Positions 56,116 through 64,000 of a stretch of DNA of 64,000 nt are shown piece by piece. The DNA is from CAYSSJ01 sp964433675 (GTDB lineage: Bacteria > Cloacimonadota > Cloacimonadia > Cloacimonadales > TCS61), in contig CAYSSJ010000009.1 in NCBI GenBank assembly GCA_964433675.1, forward strand, positions 1 through 64,000, read 5' to 3'. Under the pieces are notes generated by a model. The model was not told where the DNA came from. It ran no database searches and worked only from the letters and a program-made list of their open reading frames with translations. Position 1 is the stretch's first letter. Each line of letters starts with the position of its first letter. The position numbers were made by a program, and so were the translations under genes.

Positions 56116-56315
56116 ATTTTCCTCAATCTTTTTTAAAAATATAAATCCAAGGGTTATATTGCTGTCAATGATTTTTGTGTGGAGAAACTGCTAATTACAA
56201 TTTAATTAATGAAATTAACCATTCTACCTCACTTCTCTCAGCTAATTATTCCCCACTTTGGAATGAAACATGCTTTCAAAAGGATAAATAAATCGTAAAT
56301 TTATGGAGGAAATCG

Positions 56316-58913
56316 ATGAATAGATTCGCAATCATGATTATGACAGTGCTTATGATAGTATCAATTCAACTTTCAGCCGAAGAATTATTGCACCAAACAC
56401 TTGACAACGGCATGGAAGTAGTAGTCAAAGAGAATCGGGAGAATACATCAGTATCATTGTATTGTTTTGTAAAGACAGGTTCTATTCATGAAGATGAATA
56501 CTTGGGTGCAGGTATATCGCACTATTTGGAACATCTCGTCTCGAGCGGAACGACAGAGATTAGGACTGAATCGGATTATCAGGATTTGGGACAAGAAATC
56601 GGTGCCGTTACCAACGCTTACACCAGTCATGAGATCACTGCCTATCATATCACTGTAGATAAAGAGTATCTGGATACTGCGCTTATGATGCTTTCCGAAC
56701 AAATCCAGTACCCGGTGTTTACCCAAGAAGAAGTAGATCGAGAACGTGAGGTCATCCTCAAAGAAATCGTTATGCGTTCCACACCACCTCGTGCGCAAAT
56801 GTATCAACGCTTCTTTGAAGTATTGTATCCCCAATCTAACAAGAAATATCCTGTTATCGGATATATTAATCTTTTTAGAGAACTCACACGTAACGATATA
56901 GTCAATTACTATAACAAACGATATGTGCCCAACAACATGGTTTTCGTAGCAGCGGGTGATCTGAATGCTACAGAAGTAATGGACAAAATAGAGAGTGCAT
57001 TCGAAGATTTTGAACGTGGGCGGTTAAAACCAGTCCACCTTCCGAGCCAACCTCGGGTAAGTGGCAATGTCAGAGTTGTGGATGAATTTGCTATCCAGCA
57101 GCCTACCGTTATCATGTCAACCATATTACCTAGTGTCGATTATCCTGACACTCCGGCATTACAGACTGCTTTCCAGATCTTGTTCGGACGAAGACAAGCA
57201 CCACTACGATATAAACTAGTCGAAGAGTTGGAGTTAGTAAACTTCATCCACGCCTATGCAAGCAAATCTCCTACCATGCCGGAAGGCGAGATAACTATCA
57301 TATTCGAAGCAAAAGATGTGGAAGATATAAACAGGATCATAGATATCATAGATCATGATTTCTCTCTGTATGCTCACGGTGGTATTACTCAGGAAGATAT
57401 CGACAGTTTTGTCAGTCGTCAAAGAGCACAATTATTGTTGCAAACACCTTCCTCTTCTTCCGAATGTAATAGATTGGGATGGAATATCATCCGTTATGGT
57501 ACTCCAGATTATCATCTTACTGAATTGGATAAAATGGAAAAACTTACTCCGGAGGATCTGCACCATGTTATCCAAAAGCACATTGTTCCCAAAGATCGGA
57601 TAGTGTTCACTGCTCTCCCACTAGATAGCAAAAAGAAATTCGAAGAGATGGAAAAAAGAGAAATAACCGAAACTGAAATAACCAAAAGAGAGCTATCCGA
57701 CCAGCTCACTATGATCCATAGACAAAACACAAGGAACCCGGTTGTACGTGGTCTTGTGTACATGCCGTTAACTACTGATTACGAAACCAAAGAGAATATC
57801 GGTTCGCTATCTTTTATGACCGAACTGATGTTCACAGGCTCGAAGAATTATCCACCCTTAGCATTATCTCAATGGCTGGAAGACCATGTAGTTTCCCTTG
57901 ACGTAGCAATCAGTTCGCATGGGACATTTATCGACTTTCGGTGTCTGAGCGAAGATCTGGATAAAGTGGTAGATATCATCACCGATTGTATTACCAATCC
58001 CCTGTTTGATAAACGCGAGCTCTCTCTGGCTCAAGAGCGGGCAAACGAAAACTTCAGACGCTCTCTCAGTAGCGCTTCTACTCATCACTCTGATTTCAGA
58101 AGAAAGCATATGTATGATGACAATCCTGCCAGTTTGACCAGTGAGGAAAGATTGGACATTATCAGCGTCTTAACTCAGGAAGATCTTTTTGAGCTCTATA
58201 ATACTTACTTCAACGCAGATGAAGCTATCATTACATTCTTCGGTGATATTGATATGAACCGAGCAGAACAATACGCGCAAGATATTTTCAGCATAATACC
58301 TCAACCTGATATGGAGCATCCCATCTATCCACTTGAAATTACAACAACTAATCAGAGACATATAAATGAATATGGGTTTGAAGAGGTAAATATCGACATA
58401 GCTTTTAGAGCACCTACTTCTCAAGATGATGATTTCTATGCATTTACGGTATTGAATCATATATTTGGTTTGCAACGAGGTAGGATTCACACCGCTGTCA
58501 GAGGTGAGCGAGATTTAGCATACTTTGCTCAACCACAACATATGTTCGGTAATGATTATGGGATTTTCCGTTTGATCACACAAACTTCTCTTGATAAAAT
58601 GGATGATTTGATCGATGTTCTTATGAGCGAAGTGGAAAGAATTAAGGTCGAGCCGGTTGAAGAAGATGAGATCAGAACTGCTATCGATGGTTACAATAAA
58701 ATGCTCAATACAATGCTTACGGATAACAACCTTCCTTATTATGTTACCAGAAACGAAATATTGGGACTCGGTTATGATTTTCACAAAAAGTACGATGAGG
58801 TGTTGTATGATATAGATAGTGATGATATAATACAAGTAGCAAACAAATACTTGTCCGATTATATTATCATAGTCTCAAAACCGGATGATGATGTAAAGAG
58901 GATGGTAGATTAG
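56316..58913 (+). CDS. Exported M16 family zinc metallopeptidase
   Basis: 865 residues with a signal peptide (MNRFAIMIMTVLMIVSIQLSAEE). The inverted zinc motif is H69-Y-L-E72-H73, and the third zinc ligand lies in VILKEIVM. The second half has the inactive M16 repeat with RGERDLAYFAQP as substrate-binding motif. It is the second M16 enzyme of the window; the other (9731) lacks a signal. A periplasmic pitrilysin-like role in degrading peptides is likely. TGGAGG precedes the ATG. Its TAG stop overlaps the GTG of the next gene by one base. Confidence 0.94.
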   Translation: MNRFAIMIMTVLMIVSIQLSAEELLHQTLDNGMEVVVKENRENTSVSLYCFVKTGSIHEDEYLGAGISHYLEHLVSSGTTEIRTESDYQDLGQEIGAVTNAYTSHEITAYHITVDKEYLDTALMMLSEQIQYPVFTQEEVDREREVILKEIVMRSTPPRAQMYQRFFEVLYPQSNKKYPVIGYINLFRELTRNDIVNYYNKRYVPNNMVFVAAGDLNATEVMDKIESAFEDFERGRLKPVHLPSQPRVSGNVRVVDEFAIQQPTVIMSTILPSVDYPDTPALQTAFQILFGRRQAPLRYKLVEELELVNFIHAYASKSPTMPEGEITIIFEAKDVEDINRIIDIIDHDFSLYAHGGITQEDIDSFVSRQRAQLLLQTPSSSSECNRLGWNIIRYGTPDYHLTELDKMEKLTPEDLHHVIQKHIVPKDRIVFTALPLDSKKKFEEMEKREITETEITKRELSDQLTMIHRQNTRNPVVRGLVYMPLTTDYETKENIGSLSFMTELMFTGSKNYPPLALSQWLEDHVVSLDVAISSHGTFIDFRCLSEDLDKVVDIITDCITNPLFDKRELSLAQERANENFRRSLSSASTHHSDFRRKHMYDDNPASLTSEERLDIISVLTQEDLFELYNTYFNADEAIITFFGDIDMNRAEQYAQDIFSIIPQPDMEHPIYPLEITTTNQRHINEYGFEEVNIDIAFRAPTSQDDDFYAFTVLNHIFGLQRGRIHTAVRGERDLAYFAQPQHMFGNDYGIFRLITQTSLDKMDDLIDVLMSEVERIKVEPVEEDEIRTAIDGYNKMLNTMLTDNNLPYYVTRNEILGLGYDFHKKYDEVLYDIDSDDIIQVANKYLSDYIIIVSKPDDDVKRMVD

Positions 58914-59740
58914 TGCAACTCTCAACCGAATTTTACTTTTCGTTTGATGCTCCAATAGTGGCTACAGCTATCCACAACGGTCATCTTCTGAGCAAACCGA
59001 TCAAAGATAATATTGCCATAAACCAAGAAACTCAATTACGAGAGGAAGATCCATTTACCGAGCATTTCACTTCTATTGTTAATAATCGTATCATCGTTCA
59101 TACTAGCCGTTTTCAAGTAGATCTAAACCGCTCACGCGACAAATGTTTCTATCAAAAACCGGAAGATGCCTGGGGTCTGAATGTACGAAAAGAAAAACTG
59201 CCTAACTTCGTAGCAGAAAAATGCCGTGCCAGTTATGATGAGTTTTATAGTACAGTAAGAGAGTATTTTGATAAGATGGAAGAAAAGTTTGGCAAATTTA
59301 TCGTGCTCGATATACATTCATTCAATCATAGGCGCGATGGAATAGACTCTTCACCAGCTGATCCTGAAAAGATACCGGATATTATCATCGGAACGAGTAA
59401 TATGCCAGCTATGTGGAATGATGTTGTCGAAGATTTTCAAAAAAAGTTGGAAGAGCAATCCTACTTTGGAAGAAAATTGAAAGTCGGAAGAAACATCCGC
59501 TTTCCCGGTGGTACTTTCCCACGCTGGATACACGACAATTTCCCGGATTCTGCCTGTTGTATAGCTATCGAATTCAAAAAGATATTTATGTGTGAGTGGA
59601 CTAGCCTGCTCGACCTCTCGGCTCTGCGTTCTTTGCGAGAAGCTCTATCTTCTACACTTCCGTTATTGATAAAGTATCAACAAAACTTGACAACTAAAGC
59701 AAATGAGCAAAAAAAGAAAAATCACTATCAGCGGGTGTAG
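58913..59740 (+). CDS. N-formylglutamate amidohydrolase family protein
   Basis: 275 residues of the FGase fold. Family marks: DAPIVATAIHNGHL at the N-terminus, DPFTEHFTS, HTSRFQVDLNRSRDK, VLDIHSFNHRRDG with metal-binding residues, and a CCIAIEFKKIFM strand. Family role: release of formate or acyl groups from N-acyl glutamate/aspartate. The start is GTG, overlapping the M16 stop (TAGTG). The last three codons and the TAG stop lie inside the tRNA-Gly gene (ten-base overlap), and the C-terminal Lys-rich tail is not part of the domain. Confidence 0.88.
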   Translation: MQLSTEFYFSFDAPIVATAIHNGHLLSKPIKDNIAINQETQLREEDPFTEHFTSIVNNRIIVHTSRFQVDLNRSRDKCFYQKPEDAWGLNVRKEKLPNFVAEKCRASYDEFYSTVREYFDKMEEKFGKFIVLDIHSFNHRRDGIDSSPADPEKIPDIIIGTSNMPAMWNDVVEDFQKKLEEQSYFGRKLKVGRNIRFPGGTFPRWIHDNFPDSACCIAIEFKKIFMCEWTSLLDLSALRSLREALSSTLPLLIKYQQNLTTKANEQKKKNHYQRV

Positions 59741-59806
59741 CTCAGTTGGTAGAGCATCAGCTTCCCAAGCTGAGGGTCGCGAGTTCGAGTCTCGTCACCC
59801 GCTCCA
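59731..59806 (+). tRNA. tRNA-Gly (anticodon CCC)
   Basis: 76 bases folding into a full cloverleaf: 7-bp acceptor stem, D stem GCTC/GAGC, anticodon stem TCAGC/GCTGA with loop TTCCCAA, T stem with TTCGAGT loop, and an encoded CCA. The anticodon CCC reads GGG. Its first ten bases overlap the 3' end of the upstream coding gene. The next gene starts 21 bases downstream. Confidence 0.96.
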
Positions 59807-59827
59807 TAATCGAAAAAGGATAGAGTT

Positions 59828-61450
59828 ATGAAATTAATTCTTACCATCATTCTATTGAGTGTTATCTCACTCATGTCTGCCCAACCTTCTGCACCTGTAA
59901 GAATGGTAGCAGAATGGGAACCGGCAGCGGGAACATTGATTAGATGGCCTCTCGGCATCCCTTCAACTTTGGTACAAGAATTAGCTGAGGATGATACTCT
60001 CTATGTTTTGGCAGAGACAGATGCTCAAATTACCGGTGCTACCAATAGCTTTACATATTGGGGCATGAACTTGGATCATATCGTTTTTATTCAAACACCG
60101 ACTAACTCGCATTGGACAAGAGATTGGGGTCCGGTAAGTGTCTTCGATGGAGAGGGAATCTGGAGTATTGTAGATTTTATCTTTGAAGGTTACCCTTGGG
60201 TGCCACCACGAAACAATCGTAATTGGCAACATGATAATGCGGTTAATTCTGTGTTGGCTGATCATTTCGATGCTCCTCTGTATGACATGCCGCTTTATTT
60301 TACCGGTGGTAATGTAATGACAGACGGTTATGGCAGTGCTTTCTCTACCGAACAAATGTTGGCTGAAAATTCACCATTGGCAACTCCACAAGAGTTTTTT
60401 GATATCGTCGAAGAATATACGGGTGTTTTTAATTATCAGATCGTCGATAATTTCGAATCTCATGGTATCCAACATATAGATTGCGTAGCCAAATTATTGG
60501 ATGAAGAAACCGTGCTCATCAAAAGAGTACCACATTGGCATCAAGATTTTGAAAGAATCGAAACTATAGCCGAACAATTCGAAACTATGGAAAACTGCTT
60601 CGGCAGACCCTACGAGATATTCAGAGTGCATGATAGTACCGGTGTAGCAGCTTATACCAATTCTCTGATATTGAACGATAAAGTTTTCGTTCCTCTCTTT
60701 GATACAGATGACGATGAGGCTGCTTTGCAAGTATATGAGAATGCTATGCCAGGCTACGAAATCATCGGCATATATTACGATAACTGGTATGGTTATGATG
60801 CTCTACATTGTAGAACAATGGCTATTTTCGACAGACATATGCTGCATATAGCACATAGACCTTTGGATTCACAAGTTCCGGATAGTGAAGATATCATCAT
60901 CTCAACCACAATAAATGCTCATAGTAATGAATCTTTGCTCGATGATGACTTGAAAGTTTATTGGAGAATCGAGGATGGACAATGGCAGGAGATACAATTA
61001 GAATCTATCGACCAAGATAGTTTTGCTGCCATCATCCCTATGCAGCCTGCTGATACTACTATTCAGTACTATATCGTTGCGGCAGATGATTCGGGAAGAT
61101 CGGAAACACTGCCCAGAACCGCTCCCAAAACTTATTATGAATTCACCATCTTTTCGAACACTCAAGCGGAAGATGAAGTGTCACATCATCCCATAACCTA
61201 TTTACGTAATCATCCAAATCCATTTAACCCGGAAACTATCATATCGTTTCACCTAAACCAAAAACAACATGTAATGCTCGAAATAATCAATATTAAAGGG
61301 CAGAAAGTGGAGAAATTGTTCGACGGACAATTGGAAATAGGAGACCATAGTTTCACATGGACAGGCAGTGAGGTCAGTTCGGGAATATATTTCATCAAAC
61401 TAGAAACCGAAATAGAAACAAAGCTAAGAAAAGCTATATTATTGAAATGA
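59828..61450 (+). CDS. Secreted peptidyl-arginine deiminase (PPAD/agmatine deiminase fold) with C-terminal sorting domain
   Basis: 540 residues with signal peptide (MKLILTIILLSVISLMSAQ). The guanidino-modifying fold is marked by VAEWEPAAGTLIRWP, HWTRDWGP (Asp99), GGNVMTDG, HGIQHIDC (His216, Asp218) and the nucleophile Cys328 in ALHCRTM. The His-x-Asp pair and the ~110-residue gap to Cys match the Porphyromonas enzyme more than cytosolic agmatine deiminase. An Ig-like stretch is followed by a final ~80 residues with HPNPFNPETIISF and GIYFIKLET, the T9SS type A/FlgD-like sorting domain. Predicted to turn protein or peptide arginine into citrulline outside the cell. AAAGGA precedes the ATG. Confidence 0.88.
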   Translation: MKLILTIILLSVISLMSAQPSAPVRMVAEWEPAAGTLIRWPLGIPSTLVQELAEDDTLYVLAETDAQITGATNSFTYWGMNLDHIVFIQTPTNSHWTRDWGPVSVFDGEGIWSIVDFIFEGYPWVPPRNNRNWQHDNAVNSVLADHFDAPLYDMPLYFTGGNVMTDGYGSAFSTEQMLAENSPLATPQEFFDIVEEYTGVFNYQIVDNFESHGIQHIDCVAKLLDEETVLIKRVPHWHQDFERIETIAEQFETMENCFGRPYEIFRVHDSTGVAAYTNSLILNDKVFVPLFDTDDDEAALQVYENAMPGYEIIGIYYDNWYGYDALHCRTMAIFDRHMLHIAHRPLDSQVPDSEDIIISTTINAHSNESLLDDDLKVYWRIEDGQWQEIQLESIDQDSFAAIIPMQPADTTIQYYIVAADDSGRSETLPRTAPKTYYEFTIFSNTQAEDEVSHHPITYLRNHPNPFNPETIISFHLNQKQHVMLEIINIKGQKVEKLFDGQLEIGDHSFTWTGSEVSSGIYFIKLETEIETKLRKAILLK

Positions 61451-61935
61451 TTTTTTTCACAATAATCAAATCACCGGTAACAAAACTATTTGTAGCCGCA
61501 GATGAAAATGGCATTAGAACTGTGTCATTCAAAATAGAGAAAACATATCCGAGTGACTATATTCGTAGAGATTCTGCTCCCATTTTGATGTATGCCAAAA
61601 CTCAATTGGAACAGTATTTCAGTGGGGAATTACAAAGCTTCAATCTCCCGCTTAATATGATTGGGAATAAATATCAGCAAAAGGTATGGACAAATCTCTT
61701 GAAAATCCCTTACGGAGACACAGTTTCTTACCAAGAATTAGCATCTTATTGTCATTCATCAACTCATGCCAGAGCAGTTGGGAATGCGATTGGGAAAAAC
61801 CCGATAGCGATCATCATTCCTTGCCATCGTGTAATTCGAAAGAATGGAGCGCTCGGTGGTTTTGGTGGAGGAGTGGGCGTCAAAAAATTTCTATTGGAGC
61901 TAGAAAATAAACACAGTAGAGATTACTCTGACTGA
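61447..61935 (+). CDS. ogt: Methylated-DNA--protein-cysteine methyltransferase
   Basis: Suicide repair protein that takes alkyl groups from O6-guanine. 162 residues. The acceptor cysteine is Cys126 in IIPCHRVIRKNG, preceded by the DNA-binding helix region SYQELASYCHSSTHARAVGNAIGKN and followed by the GGFGGG loop. It has a short N-terminal ribonuclease-H-like half, as in Ogt. The ATG overlaps the stop of the deiminase gene (ATGA), so it is co-translated with an unrelated secreted enzyme. Confidence 0.96.
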   Translation: MIFFTIIKSPVTKLFVAADENGIRTVSFKIEKTYPSDYIRRDSAPILMYAKTQLEQYFSGELQSFNLPLNMIGNKYQQKVWTNLLKIPYGDTVSYQELASYCHSSTHARAVGNAIGKNPIAIIIPCHRVIRKNGALGGFGGGVGVKKFLLELENKHSRDYSD

Positions 61936-61961
61936 TAAAAATAAATCAATTAACAGCATGA

Positions 61962-61987
61962 GGGACAGTAGATTTGGCTACTATCCC
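61962..61987. terminator. Hairpin between convergent ogt and SPOR lipoprotein genes
   Basis: Ten-base arms GGGACAGTAG and CTACTATCCC, with one imperfect pair that is U-G on the minus strand and C-A on the plus strand, so it favours the minus-strand transcript. No T run follows directly on either strand. Confidence 0.4.
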
Positions 61988-62001
61988 CCACCTCGATAAT
62001 T

Positions 62002-62427
62002 TTATTTCACTTTTTCTATCCAATAAGCTTGAATAGAAGCAAAACGGGCTTTGAGTTCTTCACCCAAATCTTCTGCTTCTTCTTTGGTATAGCGTTCATT
62101 CATTCGAAGTCGATAATATGTCTCTCCTCGAACTTTTGCCGGTACTATCTTCGTTTTATAACCGTACATTTCGAGTATATCTTTTTCCAAAGCTACTCTT
62201 GAATAGTCTTTCAGAGATACAAGCTGTAGTTCATATATCTTGTCTTCTTCCCGAACCACTCTTGGTTCACGTTCGTCTATCGGATCACGAAGATCATCTA
62301 CCGGTTCTACTTCCTCTTCAACTACCGGTTCTACTACTTCTTCTTCGATCACTTCTTCACGTCTTTGACAGCCAATTACTACAATCAACGCGATTATCAC
62401 GATAATATAAAGGCTCTTATACTTCAT
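62002..62427 (-). CDS. SPOR-domain lipoprotein
   Basis: 141 residues from the ATG at 62427, chosen because AAGGAGG lies just upstream. The signal peptide ends in lipobox VIGC (Cys20). A very acidic linker (about residues 23-58, repeated E-E-V and V-E-P) leads to a C-terminal SPOR domain (about 66-138; IYELQLVSLKDYSRVALEKD, YYRLRMNERYTKEEAED). SPOR domains bind glycan strands stripped of stem peptides, mostly at the division site. It is a single gene after a hairpin. Confidence 0.82.
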   Translation of the reverse strand: MKYKSLYIIVIIALIVVIGCQRREEVIEEEVVEPVVEEEVEPVDDLRDPIDEREPRVVREEDKIYELQLVSLKDYSRVALEKDILEMYGYKTKIVPAKVRGETYYRLRMNERYTKEEAEDLGEELKARFASIQAYWIEKVK

Positions 62428-62668
62428 TTTGACCTCCTTATTACTATGGTGGTTGATATTGAAAAACAAGATAATATAGTCAATATATTTTTTAAATAAT
62501 TTACTTTTTTTCGTATATGCTTGGAAAAAATTTGGTAAAAATCTGTTTTATAAACGAAACAAAATCTCTTTGGTACTATTTAATCGCAAAAAGATTTTGA
62601 AATTCACAAAAATGGCGAAATTTATCTTGACACGAAACCCTATAAAATGCGTTTGGAGATTCGAAAGT

Positions 62669-62745
<77 letters not shown>

Positions 62746-62821
62746 GTTTTTTTGGTTATCTTAATATGAAAATGCTACTCTTGGTTATATTTCTGTAACT
62801 ATATAAGATGTTGTAACATAA

Positions 62822-62852
62822 AATACAAAGGAGAGATCCGATAGATCTCTCC
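62822..62852 (-). terminator. Rho-independent terminator of the porin gene
   Basis: A perfect 9-bp stem (GGAGAGATC and its complement, 62830-62838 with 62844-62852) and a five-base loop, then TTTGTATTTT on the minus strand. It lies 22 bases past the porin stop. Confidence 0.8.
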
Positions 62853-62874
62853 CTTATCTTTTGTACGATAGAAT

Positions 62875-64000
62875 TTAGATTCTAGCGGTAAGTCTGATTC
62901 CGAAGAAAGAGAAACTATCTTCTGGGATTAAACTTCCGTTACCATCAGCATACTCATCATAGGAAGTGATAATATAGTTGAACTGCACCTTGATATTACG
63001 GTTAGCATACCAATTCAGTCCAATGGTAATGTTATCGTTAGTTCCGCCATATATTTCCGCATCTTCATCAGTGAGACAAGTTTGGCTATAACGAACAGCT
63101 AATTGGAATGCGCCATACTTGTTTCTTGGATGATCAAAGGCAGCAAATTCACCGTCAGCAACATCATAACCTCTAGATTCACCGGTGAGGAAATAGGAAG
63201 CAAAAGCATAGAAGCTATAGAATGAGGGATCATCTAAGTCACTATCTCTGTTAATCATCACACCTTTGTACTCACTCTGAAACTGGAAAGGACCATAAAC
63301 GACGCCAGCTTCAACTCCATAACGATTATAATCGTCCACATCATTAATCCAACCGGTGTGCAGGAATCTGAGTCCACCACTGTTGCTAATTCTCGATTCC
63401 GGTCTTGCTCTATAACGTATCCTATAACCATCATCACCACCCATGGTTCTGTGGCTGCCGGCAACTCCGAGGTGAACGATCTTACGATGCTCGAGAATTG
63501 GTGCAATAGTCGCTCTCACATTGACACCGACCGGCTCACTGGCTTCTTCGAATCTGTTTTCCGTAATATCATCATGACCATACAGACCAGTAGTTACTGC
63601 CCAGTTTCTACCCCAATGATTATAAGAAATACCTTTGTGTCTTCCCGGTTCGAACACACCATCTCCAGCTCTTTCGTTAAACGTCAGCATTCTGGAGCTA
63701 GTAAGTCTTTCCAAGCCGAAAGCTTCTTTGAAGTACCCGGCTTGCATAGTACCATTATGTCCGGGGAAATTATACTTAACCCAGGCATCACGAACTTCGA
63801 ATTCACCTCTTCCGAATCCGAGATCTACTTCGGCTTCCCAATCACGATAAAGTGTCGCTTTGAGGGCGAATGTACCTCTTCTCATCTGAGAACCATTATT
63901 TAGTTTGTTATCACCTTCGAAATACATACCCCATTCCCATTGTACTCTCGCATCAAACCAGTATTTGAAATAACCATCTTCTGATTCGAATACCAAAATA
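62875..64000 (-). CDS. OprP/OprO-like outer-membrane porin (N-terminus outside the window)
   Basis: The frame is open to the window edge, so about 375 C-terminal residues are seen and the signal peptide is missing; an apparent TTG start at 63996 is only the edge of the frame. The phosphate-selective porin layout is clear: MRRGTFALKATLYRDWEAEVD, VRDAWVKYNFPGHNGTMQAGYFKEAFGLERLTSS, GISYNHWGRNWAVTTGLYG, and regular amphipathic strands to a C-terminal ...FFGIRLTARI. It forms a trimeric 16-strand pore in the family. Here it may take up phosphate or polyphosphate, but such porins vary in substrate. Confidence 0.88.
   Translation of the reverse strand, partial: ILVFESEDGYFKYWFDARVQWEWGMYFEGDNKLNNGSQMRRGTFALKATLYRDWEAEVDLGFGRGEFEVRDAWVKYNFPGHNGTMQAGYFKEAFGLERLTSSRMLTFNERAGDGVFEPGRHKGISYNHWGRNWAVTTGLYGHDDITENRFEEASEPVGVNVRATIAPILEHRKIVHLGVAGSHRTMGGDDGYRIRYRARPESRISNSGGLRFLHTGWINDVDDYNRYGVEAGVVYGPFQFQSEYKGVMINRDSDLDDPSFYSFYAFASYFLTGESRGYDVADGEFAAFDHPRNKYGAFQLAVRYSQTCLTDEDAEIYGGTNDNITIGLNWYANRNIKVQFNYIITSYDEYADGNGSLIPEDSFSFFGIRLTARI

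Noticed and set aside
59728..59958. Minus-strand frame with a GDETRTRDPQLGK-like segment
   Set aside because: It is the antisense translation of tRNA-Gly, a well-known source of false proteins, and it overlaps the deiminase start.

Overview
This 64 kb window is a gene-dense, AT-rich bacterial chromosome segment. About 50 protein genes and two tRNA genes are supported. There is no phage, insertion sequence, CRISPR array or rRNA. Several traits point to an anaerobic, double-membraned bacterium of the FCB group, with Cloacimonadota or a close relative as the best guess. These are a 1172-residue one-chain pyruvate:ferredoxin oxidoreductase, a 2-hydroxyacyl-CoA dehydratase-type activase, a DUF2851 protein common in Bacteroidota relatives, an OprP-like porin and another outer-membrane barrel, and a secreted enzyme ending in an NPFNPET-type C-terminal sorting/FlgD-like domain. 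The phylum is inferred from gene content; no rRNA is present to confirm it.

Left part (1-21.3 kb, all minus strand). A parvulin isomerase (cut by the window edge), miaA and mutL form one overlapping unit, preceded by nifJ with its own terminator. Next comes a six-gene, mostly overlapping operon: apbE, folE2, a cytosolic M16 protease, a Sir2 deacylase, a CoA-dehydratase-type activase and a TPR-like exported protein. Upstream of it lies ABC ATPase - ABC permease/CPBP fusion - glmS - recO. Then follow Nfu-type Fe-S scaffold - cupin - M42 aminopeptidase, ending at a clear terminator.

Middle (21.4-40.7 kb). A plus-strand pair encodes a cyclic-2,3-diphosphoglycerate-synthetase-like GTPase and carbamate kinase, separated by a terminator. 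The minus strand then resumes with dnaN-recF-MFS-panD-panC-FAD oxidoreductase-DUF2851, with a separately transcribed HU gene upstream. A further minus-strand unit starts with aroA and ddl. It continues into a four-gene cell-envelope cassette: Ig-like secreted protein, FecR protein, outer-membrane barrel, and CHASE2-type class III nucleotide cyclase. This looks like a trans-envelope cAMP signalling system.

Right part (40.8-64 kb). A plus-strand operon with a good sigma70-type promoter carries a YD-repeat lipoprotein, gpmI, a small anchored protein, an esterase-PDZ hybrid, a YjdF-like membrane protein and mgtE. Convergent to it are a divergent GAPDH and a PP2C phosphatase/dikinase pair. The dikinase has the PPDK ATP-grasp and phosphohistidine domains but lacks the PEP-binding barrel, and has about 870 unassigned N-terminal residues. 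A GDPD membrane protein and a GrpB protein follow. The plus strand then carries an exported M16 protease, an N-formylglutamate amidohydrolase whose stop codon lies inside tRNA-Gly, a secreted peptidyl-arginine deiminase with a sorting domain, and an O6-alkylguanine methyltransferase. The window ends with a SPOR lipoprotein, tRNA-Arg and a truncated OprP-like porin.

The strongest leads for new biology are the FecR/barrel/CHASE2-cyclase cassette and the PP2C/dikinase pair. Next come the secreted arginine deiminase and the CDS-tRNA overlap.
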